Assembly: GCF_002197845.1 (NCBI RefSeq)
Contig: NZ_NIDE01000017.1
Span: 248,001 to 312,000, forward strand
Length of the DNA: 64,000 nt
Direction of reading: 5' to 3'
Source of the DNA: Fimbriiglobus ruber
Lineage (GTDB): Bacteria > Planctomycetota > Planctomycetia > Gemmatales > Gemmataceae
Made by a program: the position numbers and the translations under genes
Notes under the pieces: model-generated
What the model was told of the DNA's origin: nothing
Database searches by the model: none
What the model saw: the letters and a program-made list of their open reading frames with translations, nothing else
Shown: one piece after another, positions 1-8,818 of the stretch
How the letters are laid out: the number at the start of each line of letters is the position of its first letter
Numbering within the stretch: position 1 is the stretch's first letter

Positions 1-3000
1 GCAGGACAGCGACCTCGGCGTCAGCCGCGGGCACAGCCGCATTCCGGTTCGCGTGACGACTGAACCAGGCGGTGACGAAGAGACCATTTACCTCCTCTCG
101 GGCGGCGCCGGCAAAGGGCTCTTCCGCGCGGACCTGGAAACCCGGCTCGGGACGGCGGCCAAGAACGACCGCGTGCTGCAACTCACCGGCAAGGACGTGA
201 TCCGCGTCGACTACCCGCCCGAGTTCAAGAAGGAATTCAAAGACGCCCCCTTGCCCGACGCCGAGATCAAAATCGCCTCCGACGGGAAACTGGAGATCGG
301 CTCCGGCAAGATCGTGGACGAGGACGAGGAGACCTTCAGCCAGCGGCTCGCCCGCGAGAACCGCGGCGGCGCGGACGAAGATGACAAGCGGAAGGGTCTG
401 GTCCGGCCGAAGGATCAGGTCAAGCCGGGCAACACGATCTACCTCCGCGTCAAGGACGCCGACCGGGACGTGAGCGACCAGCCGGACGTGGTGACCGTCA
501 AGCTGACGGCCGCCAGCGGCGACCAGGTGACGGCGACGCTCAAGGAGACCGGCCCGCACACTGGCATTTTCGAGGGGACGGCCAAGACGGGCGAGCTCCC
601 GGCCGGCGCCCTGGCGACCAACACCGCCATCGACCACAGCCCGCTCATGGCGATCGACAAGGACAAGAAGAGCGCGTGGCTGAGCGAGCCGGACGGGGTG
701 ACGCCGAAATTCCTTAGTATCGACATGAAAGACCTCAAGCGGACCGACCGCGTGACGGTCTGGACGCCGGACCCGAAGCAGAACGCCCCGATCCGCATGA
801 CCTTAGAAGGGAGCGACGACGGCCGCCTCTGGTTCCGCCTCGCCGGCACCCATCCGGACGCCAAGACCGCGCCCCTCGCGATCGACTCCGGCCGGATGAC
901 CACGCGGATCTACTCGGGCACGAACGCCACCGGCTTCGGTAACTGGGACCAGGTGGTCGCCCTGACCAAGAACACGAAGCCGACGACCGAGGGCAAGGCG
1001 GCCGACCTCTTCTGGACGCGGACGCCGGACGAAAAAGAAAAGCCGGCCGTCGCCATCGTCTGGCACGGCAAGGTCGTGCAACCGCGGGCCGGGGCCGCCC
1101 GTATCGCCGTGACCGGCGAAGCCACCGGAATCATGGTCGACGGCCGGCTCGAACTCCCGGTCGGGCCGAACGGCCGCTACGCCGACGTTTACCTCGACGC
1201 CGGCACGCACGACGTGACCATCTTCGCGGCCGCCGGCCCCGGCACGAACGCCCTCGAAGCGCGGTGGGCCCGCGGCGAGGCGGCGTCCGAGACGGTCGAC
1301 CCGGTTCCGTTCCGCGAGTCCGATTTCGACCTCGACCGCCCCGAGGCCAAGACAGTTGGCACCGCCCGCAAGCTCGGCGAGGCCGTGGCCGACAAGGACG
1401 GCACCTCGTGGGACTTCAAGTTCCCGCCGGTGAGCGTGCGGCACGTCCGCACGGTGATCCACGAGTACCGTGGCGAGGCGGTCGCCATCAGCCACGTCGA
1501 GATCCGCGACAGCGAAAAGAACGTCCTGCACATTCCGACCGAGGCCGACCTGCTCTCGCTGGCCACGAACGATACCCTGGAAATCGCCGGCGGCGACGTG
1601 GTCACGGGCACGTACATCGACGACGTGAACCAGACCGGCAGTTCCCGCCTGCTCACGGCAAAGCTCACCGCCACGTACCACAACGCGACGATCACGGCCA
1701 TCGCCTACGACTTCGTGAAGACGCAAGCCGGCGACGTGCAGCCGATCCGCAAACAACTCCTGCGGATCGACCCGGGCGAGCGGATCGTCCTCGAAGTCAC
1801 CGACTTCGACCAGGACGTGACCGCCGGGCCGGACAAGATAGCAGTGCAGGTGGCCGTCAACGAAGGCTCGCCGGTCGACCTGGAAGCGACCGAGACGATG
1901 GAAACGAGCGGCGTCTTCACGAAAGAAATCGACACGGCCGGCGCCCCGGCCGAAGGCAAGCTGGTGGTCAAGCCGGGGGACCGCATCTTCCTCCGCTACC
2001 TCGACAAGCAGAACACCGTCCCCGGTCACGCGACGGTCCGCGAAGCCGTCGTCTACGTCAACGAGCCGACGCCCGGCCGCGTCCGCGTGATCGAGACCCG
2101 GGCGATTCGCCCGCCCGCCCCGCCGGCCGGCACCACCGCCCCGATCGACGTCGCGCCCACCACCCGTTACCTCCCGGCCCCGACGACCGAGCCCGATCCG
2201 AAAGGCACAGCCGGGGTCGCGTTCGAGGCGCCATTCACCGTGGAAGTGATCGACCGCGACGCGGCCAAGGACAGCCGGAGCAAGGTCATCGTCAAGCTGA
2301 AAACGTCGACCGGGTCCGAGGTCGAAGTCGAATGCGTGCTGGACGACCGCCGGCTCGGCACCAACGACGGCCAGTACGACCAACCGGGAACGGCCCTCCA
2401 AGAAGGCCGGTTCACCGGGCAGGTGGTGATGCAACTCGGCGGCAAGGACAGCGCCTCGCTCGTCCCGCTCACGGCATCGATGCCGCGCGACCTGGTCGGC
2501 GGCCCGAAGGTGCCGAAGGAAGAGGGGGCCGCCGAGGGCTCGGCCCGAGACAAGGCGCTCGTCACCCGCGTCCTGAACCTGACCGGGGCGGACGTGATCG
2601 AGGCCACGTACCACGACGAGCGGCGGCCCGGCGGCCCGGCGCTGGACCTGACGGCGAGCGGCCGACTCCTGACCGACGGCAAGCTCACCGTCACCGACGG
2701 CGAATACCTCCGCGACGTGACGGCCGTCCACGTCGGCGAGCGGCTATTCCTCAAGGTTGTCGACGCCGACCTCGACCGGACGCCCGACCGGGACAAAGCC
2801 AAGGTCCGCGTTCGGACCAAGCGTGGCGAAGACGAAATCGTCGAACTGATCGAGACCCTGTCGCACAGCGGCGTCTTCACCGGCTCAGTGTTGCTGAAGC
2901 CGGTCGAGAAGCCGACGCCGGGCAACCTCAAGCCGGACGCCCCCGAAATCGAGTGCTACTTCGGCGACACCCTGGAAGTGACGTACTCCGACGAGCGAGC

Positions 3001-3901
3001 GAGTTCGTCCGAGGGCCGGCTCGATTCGACGGTGACGGTCCTGGTGGTGATCGGGACGGACGGCAAGCTCCAGGCGTTCAGCAAAATCTTCGGCGACGAG
3101 GCGCTGGCAGTCGAGACGCAGTTCCACATCGCCGAAAGCCACTTCGAGCTGTTCAAGAGCCACAAGAGCATCGGCCGCGAGACCGAGGCCCGGGCCGACC
3201 TTGAGGCGGGCCGCCGCGTCCTCCGCGAGGTGATGGAAGACTACCCGAACCCGAAGTACACGCCCCGCGTGTCGTACCTGCTCGGGCAGTTCGCTCAGGA
3301 GTTGAAGCAGTACGGCGAGGCGGTCCAGGCGTACCAGACGATCGTCAAGTTGTACGCAGACCACCCGCTCGCCCCGGACGCGCAGTTCAAGCTGGCCCAG
3401 TGCTTCGAGGAGGCCGGCGAGTTCAACCAGGCGCTCGAGGCTTATGTCACCCTGGCCGCCACATACCCGAAGAACCCGCTGATCGCGAACGTGATGGTGC
3501 GGATCAGCGAGCACTTCTACAAGGCGGAGAACTTCAAGGTGGCCGCCCAGGTGGGCGAGAAGTTCCAGGAGAAGTTCGAGGGCCACAAGTGGGGCCCGAA
3601 GATGGCGTTCCGGGTCGGCCAGTGTTACTTCAAGGACAAGCAGTACACCAAGGCGGCCGAGGCGTTCGACAAGTTCGCCAAGCAGTTCCGCGAAGACCCG
3701 CTCGGCCCGGACGCGATGTTCTGGGCCGGCGAGAGCTACCGGACGGCCGGGAACAACAAGAAGGCGTTCGAGAGCTACAACAAGTGCCGCTGGGACTACC
3801 CCGCGACCGAGGCCGCGAAGTACGCCCGCGGCCGCCTCGCGCTGCCGGAAATGCTCCAGCAGTTCGAGGCGGCGTCGAGCGACTTGGAGACGAACAAGTA
3901 G
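1..3901 (+). CDS. Large surface protein with C-terminal TPRs, 5' end outside window
   Basis: The frame is open from base 2, so the gene starts upstream; at least 1,299 residues are visible and it ends at TAG 3899-3901. Most of the protein is beta-rich and carries at least four copies of a module with aspartates (for example KDADRDVSDQPD, TDFDQDVTAG, VDADLDRTPD) followed by a V-x-V strand and an E-T-x-x-x-x-G-x-F-x-G motif, as in Ig-like repeats of bacterial surface proteins. The last ~260 residues are tetratricopeptide repeats of the BamD/YbgF kind (YADHPLAPDAQFKLAQCF, YPKNPLIANVMVRISEHFY). It is followed by one exbB and two exbD genes on the same strand. I infer an envelope protein working with that proton-driven complex, possibly a YbgF-like partner; the substrate is unknown. 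Confidence 0.8.
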   Translation, partial: QDSDLGVSRGHSRIPVRVTTEPGGDEETIYLLSGGAGKGLFRADLETRLGTAAKNDRVLQLTGKDVIRVDYPPEFKKEFKDAPLPDAEIKIASDGKLEIGSGKIVDEDEETFSQRLARENRGGADEDDKRKGLVRPKDQVKPGNTIYLRVKDADRDVSDQPDVVTVKLTAASGDQVTATLKETGPHTGIFEGTAKTGELPAGALATNTAIDHSPLMAIDKDKKSAWLSEPDGVTPKFLSIDMKDLKRTDRVTVWTPDPKQNAPIRMTLEGSDDGRLWFRLAGTHPDAKTAPLAIDSGRMTTRIYSGTNATGFGNWDQVVALTKNTKPTTEGKAADLFWTRTPDEKEKPAVAIVWHGKVVQPRAGAARIAVTGEATGIMVDGRLELPVGPNGRYADVYLDAGTHDVTIFAAAGPGTNALEARWARGEAASETVDPVPFRESDFDLDRPEAKTVGTARKLGEAVADKDGTSWDFKFPPVSVRHVRTVIHEYRGEAVAISHVEIRDSEKNVLHIPTEADLLSLATNDTLEIAGGDVVTGTYIDDVNQTGSSRLLTAKLTATYHNATITAIAYDFVKTQAGDVQPIRKQLLRIDPGERIVLEVTDFDQDVTAGPDKIAVQVAVNEGSPVDLEATETMETSGVFTKEIDTAGAPAEGKLVVKPGDRIFLRYLDKQNTVPGHATVREAVVYVNEPTPGRVRVIETRAIRPPAPPAGTTAPIDVAPTTRYLPAPTTEPDPKGTAGVAFEAPFTVEVIDRDAAKDSRSKVIVKLKTSTGSEVEVECVLDDRRLGTNDGQYDQPGTALQEGRFTGQVVMQLGGKDSASLVPLTASMPRDLVGGPKVPKEEGAAEGSARDKALVTRVLNLTGADVIEATYHDERRPGGPALDLTASGRLLTDGKLTVTDGEYLRDVTAVHVGERLFLKVVDADLDRTPDRDKAKVRVRTKRGEDEIVELIETLSHSGVFTGSVLLKPVEKPTPGNLKPDAPEIECYFGDTLEVTYSDERASSSEGRLDSTVTVLVVIGTDGKLQAFSKIFGDEALAVETQFHIAESHFELFKSHKSIGRETEARADLEAGRRVLREVMEDYPNPKYTPRVSYLLGQFAQELKQYGEAVQAYQTIVKLYADHPLAPDAQFKLAQCFEEAGEFNQALEAYVTLAATYPKNPLIANVMVRISEHFYKAENFKVAAQVGEKFQEKFEGHKWGPKMAFRVGQCYFKDKQYTKAAEAFDKFAKQFREDPLGPDAMFWAGESYRTAGNNKKAFESYNKCRWDYPATEAAKYARGRLALPEMLQQFEAASSDLETNK

Positions 3902-3924
3902 GTGGGCAGAAGAGGGCGGACCTG

Positions 3925-4230
3925 ATGGAAGCGATCGCGGACGCATTAGTCTATGCGGTGTCGTACATCAACTGCCGCTCACTCGAAGACCACGAGTCGC
4001 AGTACGACGATGGTGACGTAGGAGCCCTTGAGAGCATTGCGGGGTGTCTGGTAAACGCCACCCCAGCTGAACAGGACGCCCTTGCGGCTGCGGCTGAGCG
4101 GGCACTTGCGGCCGAGAAAGCATCCCCTCGGCCGCGACCCGAATTCGTGGAGGACTACTCACGGTGGATGCATGACCTGTTTGGCGACGAGTGGGAGGGA
4201 AAACGCCGAGTTGCTACCCCCGAGGTATGA
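3925..4230 (+). CDS. Hypothetical acidic protein, 101 aa
   Basis: This begins 23 bases after the TPR gene stop, with ATG at 3925 and a purine-rich stretch (GGGCGGA) before it. The 101-residue product is acidic, has an alanine-rich helix near residues 45-65 (AEQDALAAAAERALAAEK) and aromatic residues near the end (DYSRWMHDLFGDEW). No signal peptide or membrane segment is seen. I do not recognise the family. Its codon use is less GC-biased than its neighbours, so it may be a recent arrival or a small immunity- or chaperone-like protein; this is only inference. Confidence 0.55.
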   Translation: MEAIADALVYAVSYINCRSLEDHESQYDDGDVGALESIAGCLVNATPAEQDALAAAAERALAAEKASPRPRPEFVEDYSRWMHDLFGDEWEGKRRVATPEV

Positions 4231-4451
4231 TGAATCAAACTAGGTCGCCCTACAACGGGTGGCGAGGCATAACGGCATTGCCATATTCATAGCTTCAGCG
4301 GCATGATCGTAGGTCTGCCAGCTGAAAGGTACGGGTGCAGGTAACCGCGTTCGCGCGGAACAAAACGCTGCAGCAGCCCCCGCCGCATGACGGCTCTTTA
4401 TGGGCAATGTTGTTCGAGCGGCGGTGTTGCTGAGCTTTGGCTGGGGGTGAA

Positions 4452-4572
4452 GTCGCGCGACCTCACCCCCCAGCCCCTCTCCGACGCGGAGAGGGGAGTA
4501 CGAGGTTTCGATCGCGGTTCGGTTCCCCCTCTCCGCATCGGAGATGGGGCTGGGGGGTGAGGTCGCGGCCCC
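4452..4572. repeat. Long inverted repeat in a gene-free stretch
   Basis: This lies in the 383-bp gap between 4230 and the exbB start at 4614. The left arm (4461-4483, starting CCTCACCCCCCAGCCCCTCT) pairs with the right arm (about 4539-4562) with one extra base. The pairing extends outward into GTCGCG. Palindromes of this kind are often dispersed in GC-rich genomes. The rest of the gap shows no gene. Confidence 0.75.
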
Positions 4573-4613
4573 ACCCCGCAGTTGACTGGTTTTTGTTTCA
4601 CCAGGGTTTGCTC

Positions 4614-5384
4614 ATGCTGACCGTGTTCGCGCAAGCCGCCGCTGCCGCCCCACCCGCGCAGCCCGACGTCCTCCACTCGGGGGCGCTCCGGCTGATGCTG
4701 GACGGCGGGCCGTTCATGTGGCCGATCCTGTTCATGGCCGTGATCGCCACGGGCGTCATCATCGAACGGCTGCGGTCGCTCAAGCTGATCGCCAGCAACA
4801 CTCACGCGCTCCGGGCCAAGGTATTGGACCTACTGCACGCGGACCGGGTAGAGGAGGCGATCGCCCTCTGCGCCGAATCCCGCGGGCCGGTGCCGGCGGT
4901 CCTCGCGGTCGGGCTCCAGCGGTACGAACTGCTCCGCCGGTCGGGGGCCACGCCGGACCGGATCGAGGAGCAGGTCACGAAGGCGATGGACGACTACGGC
5001 GTCCACATCACCGCCGCCCTGGAGCGGCACCTGCCGATCCTGGCGACCATCTCGAACGTGGCCCCGATGGTCGGGTCGGTCGGGACGGTCGTGGGGATGG
5101 TGGTCCTCTTCGGCGACATTGTGGCCAAGGTCGGTGGGAGCGAAAGTATCATCAAGGTGGCCGCGGCCGGCATCCAGATGAAGCTGCTCGTGACCGCCTT
5201 CGGCCTCCTGGTCGGGATTCCGGCCTACATTTTTCACAACTACTTCAATAGCGTCATCAACCGCTTCATCCTCGACGTCGAGGCGACCGCCACCCAGACG
5301 CTCGAAGCCCTGACGCTGCGGTTGGCGACGGCCGAGGGGGCGCAAGCCGGTCCCAACCGTCCCGCCCCGGCCAAGATCTCGTAA
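4614..5384 (+). CDS. exbB: ExbB/TolQ/MotA-type proton channel subunit
   Basis: This 256-residue inner-membrane protein belongs to the ExbB/TolQ family, which forms the proton channel that powers outer-membrane processes together with ExbD/TolR. It has a first membrane segment (about residues 33-50, PFMWPILFMAVIATGVII), a long cytoplasmic region (VEEAIALCAESRGPVPAVL), and the family core near residues 140-205 (ATISNVAPMVGSVGTVVGMV and AFGLLVGIPAYIFHNYF). I chose ATG 4614 because upstream codons run into the inverted repeat. The start MLTVFAQAAAAAPPAQP looks like a leader. The exbD gene follows 13 bases downstream, so the two are probably co-transcribed. Confidence 0.92.
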   Translation: MLTVFAQAAAAAPPAQPDVLHSGALRLMLDGGPFMWPILFMAVIATGVIIERLRSLKLIASNTHALRAKVLDLLHADRVEEAIALCAESRGPVPAVLAVGLQRYELLRRSGATPDRIEEQVTKAMDDYGVHITAALERHLPILATISNVAPMVGSVGTVVGMVVLFGDIVAKVGGSESIIKVAAAGIQMKLLVTAFGLLVGIPAYIFHNYFNSVINRFILDVEATATQTLEALTLRLATAEGAQAGPNRPAPAKIS

Positions 5385-5397
5385 GTGAGGATCCGAG

Positions 5398-5862
5398 ATG
5401 GCCGGCGGACCGATGCTCAGTGGCGGGGGAGGCGGACGGCGCGGCGCGGTGGGCCAGACGGCCGCCGTGCTGAACCTGCTGACCGACCTCGCGTTTAACA
5501 TCCTGATCTTCTTTGTGGTGCTGGCGTCGAGCGAGCCGGAAAAGGGCCGCCCGCAAAAAGTGCCCAGCGCCAACAAGGACAAGGCGACCGATAACCAGCC
5601 CCAGAACATCGAGGTGACGCTAACGCGGACGACGGTGGCGGTGAACGGGACGAACGTCCCGGTCGACGACGTAGCCGCGAAGCTGAAGCCGCTCCTGGCC
5701 GGCAAGACGAAGCCCGAAGACCGGATCGTCGTCGTCCGCGTCGCCCCCGGGTCGAAGGACACGCCCTACCAGCACTGGATTCGGGTGACGGGGCAGGTCG
5801 AACGGGCGGGCGGTGTCGTCACCGTGCAGCTGGAAGAGGAGCAGACGGTCGGGGTGAAGTAG
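5398..5862 (+). CDS. exbD: ExbD/TolR-type protein, first copy
   Basis: This 154-residue protein has one N-terminal membrane helix (about residues 25-45, LNLLTDLAFNILIFFVVLAS) with the aspartate expected of ExbD/TolR, then a periplasmic domain. It starts 13 bases after exbB, with GAGG just before the ATG. The N-terminus is unusually glycine-rich (LSGGGGGRRG). ExbD couples proton flow in ExbB to conformational change in the periplasm. A second exbD follows after a long palindrome, so the complex may contain two different ExbD chains, or the two may serve different partners. Confidence 0.9.
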   Translation: MAGGPMLSGGGGGRRGAVGQTAAVLNLLTDLAFNILIFFVVLASSEPEKGRPQKVPSANKDKATDNQPQNIEVTLTRTTVAVNGTNVPVDDVAAKLKPLLAGKTKPEDRIVVVRVAPGSKDTPYQHWIRVTGQVERAGGVVTVQLEEEQTVGVK

Positions 5863-5897
5863 GGACGTTCCCGGGATGTCGCGGATGGTGGGTGCGA

Positions 5898-6068
5898 TTG
5901 CTGCCCGGTGTCCCCGGGCTCCCGCCCGGGTCTACGTTAGGCCGCCCCGGAGAGGCGGAAAGCGGCGTAGATTGACAGAGGTTGTCAGCGAAATGCTCTT
6001 GGTTTTCCGCCCCTCCGGGGCGGCCTAACGTAGACCCGGGCGGGAGCCCGGGGACACCGGGCGGCGGT
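5898..6068. repeat. Near-perfect inverted repeat between the two exbD genes
   Basis: The left arm, about 5906-5960 (CGGTGTCCCCGGGCTCCCGC...), is repeated in reverse complement at about 6003-6061. Each arm is ~55 bp and the spacer is ~42 bp. Only a few mismatches are seen. The arms fill the gap between the two exbD genes, so the transcript would form a very stable hairpin. Confidence 0.85.
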
Positions 6069-6122
6069 AGCAATCCCGCTTCCACGACTTCCAGGGATCT
6101 GTTTCGGACCGAGGACCGGCTC

Positions 6123-6524
6123 GTGAAACTCAAGCGGCGAACGACCGAACTCGCGCCCCCGTTCGTGCCGATGGCCGACCTGGTGTTCAACCTCGTGCTG
6201 TTCTTCATCATCCTGGCCAAGACCCAGGACGACGCGAACATCACTTGGACGCCCGCGAAGGGGACCGGCCTCCAACAGGTCGCGAACGCCCGCGTGACCA
6301 TCAAGGTCAGCGGAGACAACAAGATTTACCTGAACGGCTTCGAGACCGGCGTCCGCGACTTGGCCGATCGGGTGTCCGCGCAACTCGGGAACGCGCCCAC
6401 GGACGACCGGCTCGTGCTATTGAAGATTCACAAGGACACGCCGGCCGCCACGTTCGAGCCGATCATCGAGGCGGTCAGTCAGGCCGGCGGCGAAGTGGCC
6501 CACGTAGTCGACGAGGAGCGGTAG
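6123..6524 (+). CDS. exbD: ExbD/TolR-type protein, second copy
   Basis: This 133-residue protein has the same plan as the first ExbD: a short basic N-terminus (KLKRRTTELAPPFVP), one membrane helix with the conserved aspartate (MADLVFNLVLFFIILAK), and a periplasmic domain ending GGEVAHVVDEER. GTG 6123 is chosen because the peptide from there matches family length; the reading frame is open further up through the palindrome, but that part is not protein-like. The two ExbD copies share architecture but little sequence, so they are old paralogues and not a recent duplication. Confidence 0.85.
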   Translation: MKLKRRTTELAPPFVPMADLVFNLVLFFIILAKTQDDANITWTPAKGTGLQQVANARVTIKVSGDNKIYLNGFETGVRDLADRVSAQLGNAPTDDRLVLLKIHKDTPAATFEPIIEAVSQAGGEVAHVVDEER

Positions 6525-6585
6525 CCCCGGGCTCCGCGACCGGACCTTAACCGGCCCCGTGTGGGGCAGCCCAAGAGGAGGGACC

Positions 6586-8730
6586 ATGGTAATGGCTCGC
6601 TTGTTCTCGGTGCCCCTGACGGTCACAGCGGTCGCGGTGGTCGCCTTCGCGGCGGCCCCCGCGCTCGCGGTCCCGCCCGGGCCGGACCCCGCGGCCACCG
6701 CCGCGGCCGTCGACAAACAACTCGCCGCGGAAAACGCCGCCGGGCCGAAGACGCAGTCGGCCGACGCGGTCGGCGACCTGGCGTTCCTCCGCCGGCTGAC
6801 GGTCGACCTGACCGGTCGCATCCCGACCGAAGCGGAAATGCAAAAATACCTCGCGTGGCCGGCGGCCGATCGGCGGACGAAGGCGGTCGAGGAGTTCATG
6901 GGCCGCGACCAGTTCGCCGACCGCTGGGCGGTCTTCTTCGGTGACGTCCTCCGCGTCCGGTACACGATCGACGGCGGCGCCGCCTATCAGGCGTTCATCC
7001 ACGAAGCCGTCCGCAGCAACATGCCCTATGACCAACTCGCCCGCAAGTTGATCGCCGCCTCCGGGCGGGCCGGGAGCCAGCCGGAGACCGGGTTCGTCCT
7101 CGGGGACGAGGCCGACCCGATGGCCCTGACCGGCGTGATCTCGCAGGTGTTCATGGGCGTCCGCATCTCGTGCGCCCAGTGCCACGACCACCCGTTCGAC
7201 TCGTGGACCCGGCAAGAGTTCTACGACCTCGCCGCCTTCTTCGGGAAAACCCGCCGGGTCGAACACCGCGTGAAAATGCAGATCCTCGGCGTGTTCCTGA
7301 ACGAGACGCAACAGACCTCGATCATGTGGCCGCCGGAAGACAAGGCCAAGGGGAAGACGCGCAAAGAGGTGAAGGCCGAGTTCCCGTTCAAGCTCGACGA
7401 GGGCGACGGACCGAACAAGCACCTCGCCCGGCTGACCGCCCTCCGCAAAGCCCGGGATGCCGAAGCCAAGGCTAAGATCGCGAAGGCCGGCACGTCGGTC
7501 GACGACCTGCTCGACGGCGCGACCACCAAGGGCGGCAAGAAGGACGAACTCGACGTGACCACCGAGGCGAAGGCGGCCGTCCGCAAGATCGACCTCGAAG
7601 GCGACCTCTACCGGGCCAGCGACCTCCGCCGGCGACTGGCGGAACACGTCACCAACCCGCGGAATCGCTTCTTCTCCCGGGCCATCGTCAACCGCACCTG
7701 GGCCGAGCTGGTCGGCCGCGGGTTCGTGAACCCGGTCGACGACTTCCGCGCCGACAATCCGCCCAGCCACCCGAAGACTCTCGACTACCTGGCCGACGAG
7801 TTTGTAGCCAGCGGGTACGACTTCCGCTTCCTGGTCAAAACGATCGTCAACACAGCCGCGTACCGGCGGGGCCACCTGCCGGGCACGGTCCCGGTGCCCG
7901 AGCGGATGGCGGCCGAGAAGGCGTTCACGGCCGCCCCGGTCCGCCGGATGGTGAGCGAGGCCCTCTTCGACAGCATCGTCCTCGCCGGCCACCTGTTCGA
8001 GCCGAAGCACCGTCCGGGCGACAACATGACCACAGTGGTCAACTACGTCCAGGTGGCGGCCGGGGTGAAGGAAGACCCGACCAAGCCGGGCGCGATGAAG
8101 GGGCCGGAGATGATGGCGGCCAAGCCCGCGATGGCCGGCGGCGGGTACGACCTGGAGAAGGGCATCGAGGTCGATTTCAAGAACGCGCTCAAGAAGAAAG
8201 ACGACCTCGAAGTCGACAAAATGTCCGCAAAGTCGTCCGAGGAACTCGAAGCCGAAATGATGATGAAGAACGGGTCGATGAAGGGCAAGCGGGTCCGGTA
8301 CGTGACCAAGGAAGTGAAGACCCTGGTCGACGACAACCCGAAGTTCAACAGCTCACTGCGGATGGCCGCCCCGGCCCCGGTCGGGCATTTCCTCCGCGTC
8401 TTCGGCCAGACCGACCGCGTGGCCCTGGACGAGCGGCGGGACCACAGCCCGTCGATGCGGCAGGCGCTGATGATGCTGAACGGCAAGCTGTCGAACGAGG
8501 CCGCCCGCGTCGGCCCGCTGGAACCGCTGTACCCCCTGGTTGCGGGCGAGAAGGCCGACCTGGACGCCGCGATCAAGCTCGTCTACCGCGAAGCCCTCAC
8601 CCGCGAACCGTCGCCGGACGAAGTGACGGACGCGAAGGCCGTCGTGAAAGACGCGGCCACCCCGCTCGACGGCATCGCCGACCTACGCTGGGCCCTGTTC
8701 AACAGCAACGAGTTCCGGTTCATTCCGTAA
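6586..8730 (+). CDS. DUF1549/DUF1553 secreted protein
   Basis: This 714-residue protein starts at ATG 6586, with a strong ribosome binding site (AAGAGGAGGG) just upstream. A signal peptide covers about residues 1-27 (LFSVPLTVTAVAVVAFAAAPALA). DUF1549 follows (DLAFLRRLTVDLTGRIPTEA ... FADRWAVFFGDVLR) with a CAQCH motif near residue 200 that resembles a haem-binding CxxCH. DUF1553 comes after (NRFFSRAIVNRTWAELVGRG; DFRFLVKTIVNTAAYRR). A charged insert near residues 500-590 (KNALKKKDDLEVDK) is not typical. These proteins are abundant in planctomycetes and are nearly always paired with a DUF1501 gene, as here. Their biochemical role is not established. Confidence 0.93.
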   Translation: MVMARLFSVPLTVTAVAVVAFAAAPALAVPPGPDPAATAAAVDKQLAAENAAGPKTQSADAVGDLAFLRRLTVDLTGRIPTEAEMQKYLAWPAADRRTKAVEEFMGRDQFADRWAVFFGDVLRVRYTIDGGAAYQAFIHEAVRSNMPYDQLARKLIAASGRAGSQPETGFVLGDEADPMALTGVISQVFMGVRISCAQCHDHPFDSWTRQEFYDLAAFFGKTRRVEHRVKMQILGVFLNETQQTSIMWPPEDKAKGKTRKEVKAEFPFKLDEGDGPNKHLARLTALRKARDAEAKAKIAKAGTSVDDLLDGATTKGGKKDELDVTTEAKAAVRKIDLEGDLYRASDLRRRLAEHVTNPRNRFFSRAIVNRTWAELVGRGFVNPVDDFRADNPPSHPKTLDYLADEFVASGYDFRFLVKTIVNTAAYRRGHLPGTVPVPERMAAEKAFTAAPVRRMVSEALFDSIVLAGHLFEPKHRPGDNMTTVVNYVQVAAGVKEDPTKPGAMKGPEMMAAKPAMAGGGYDLEKGIEVDFKNALKKKDDLEVDKMSAKSSEELEAEMMMKNGSMKGKRVRYVTKEVKTLVDDNPKFNSSLRMAAPAPVGHFLRVFGQTDRVALDERRDHSPSMRQALMMLNGKLSNEAARVGPLEPLYPLVAGEKADLDAAIKLVYREALTREPSPDEVTDAKAVVKDAATPLDGIADLRWALFNSNEFRFIP

Positions 8731-8818
8731 ACACGCCGATTGATCGCCCGGTGATTTACCGGGCGGTAACTTGATACACCCAGTACCCGACCACAAACTT
8801 TTACACAGGACCCCGACC

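Noticed and set aside
803-3204. Open frames of 642-646 residues opposite or overlapping the TPR surface protein
   Set aside because: They are rich in Arg, Gly and Pro, have no domain motif, and reflect high GC shadow frames of the real gene.
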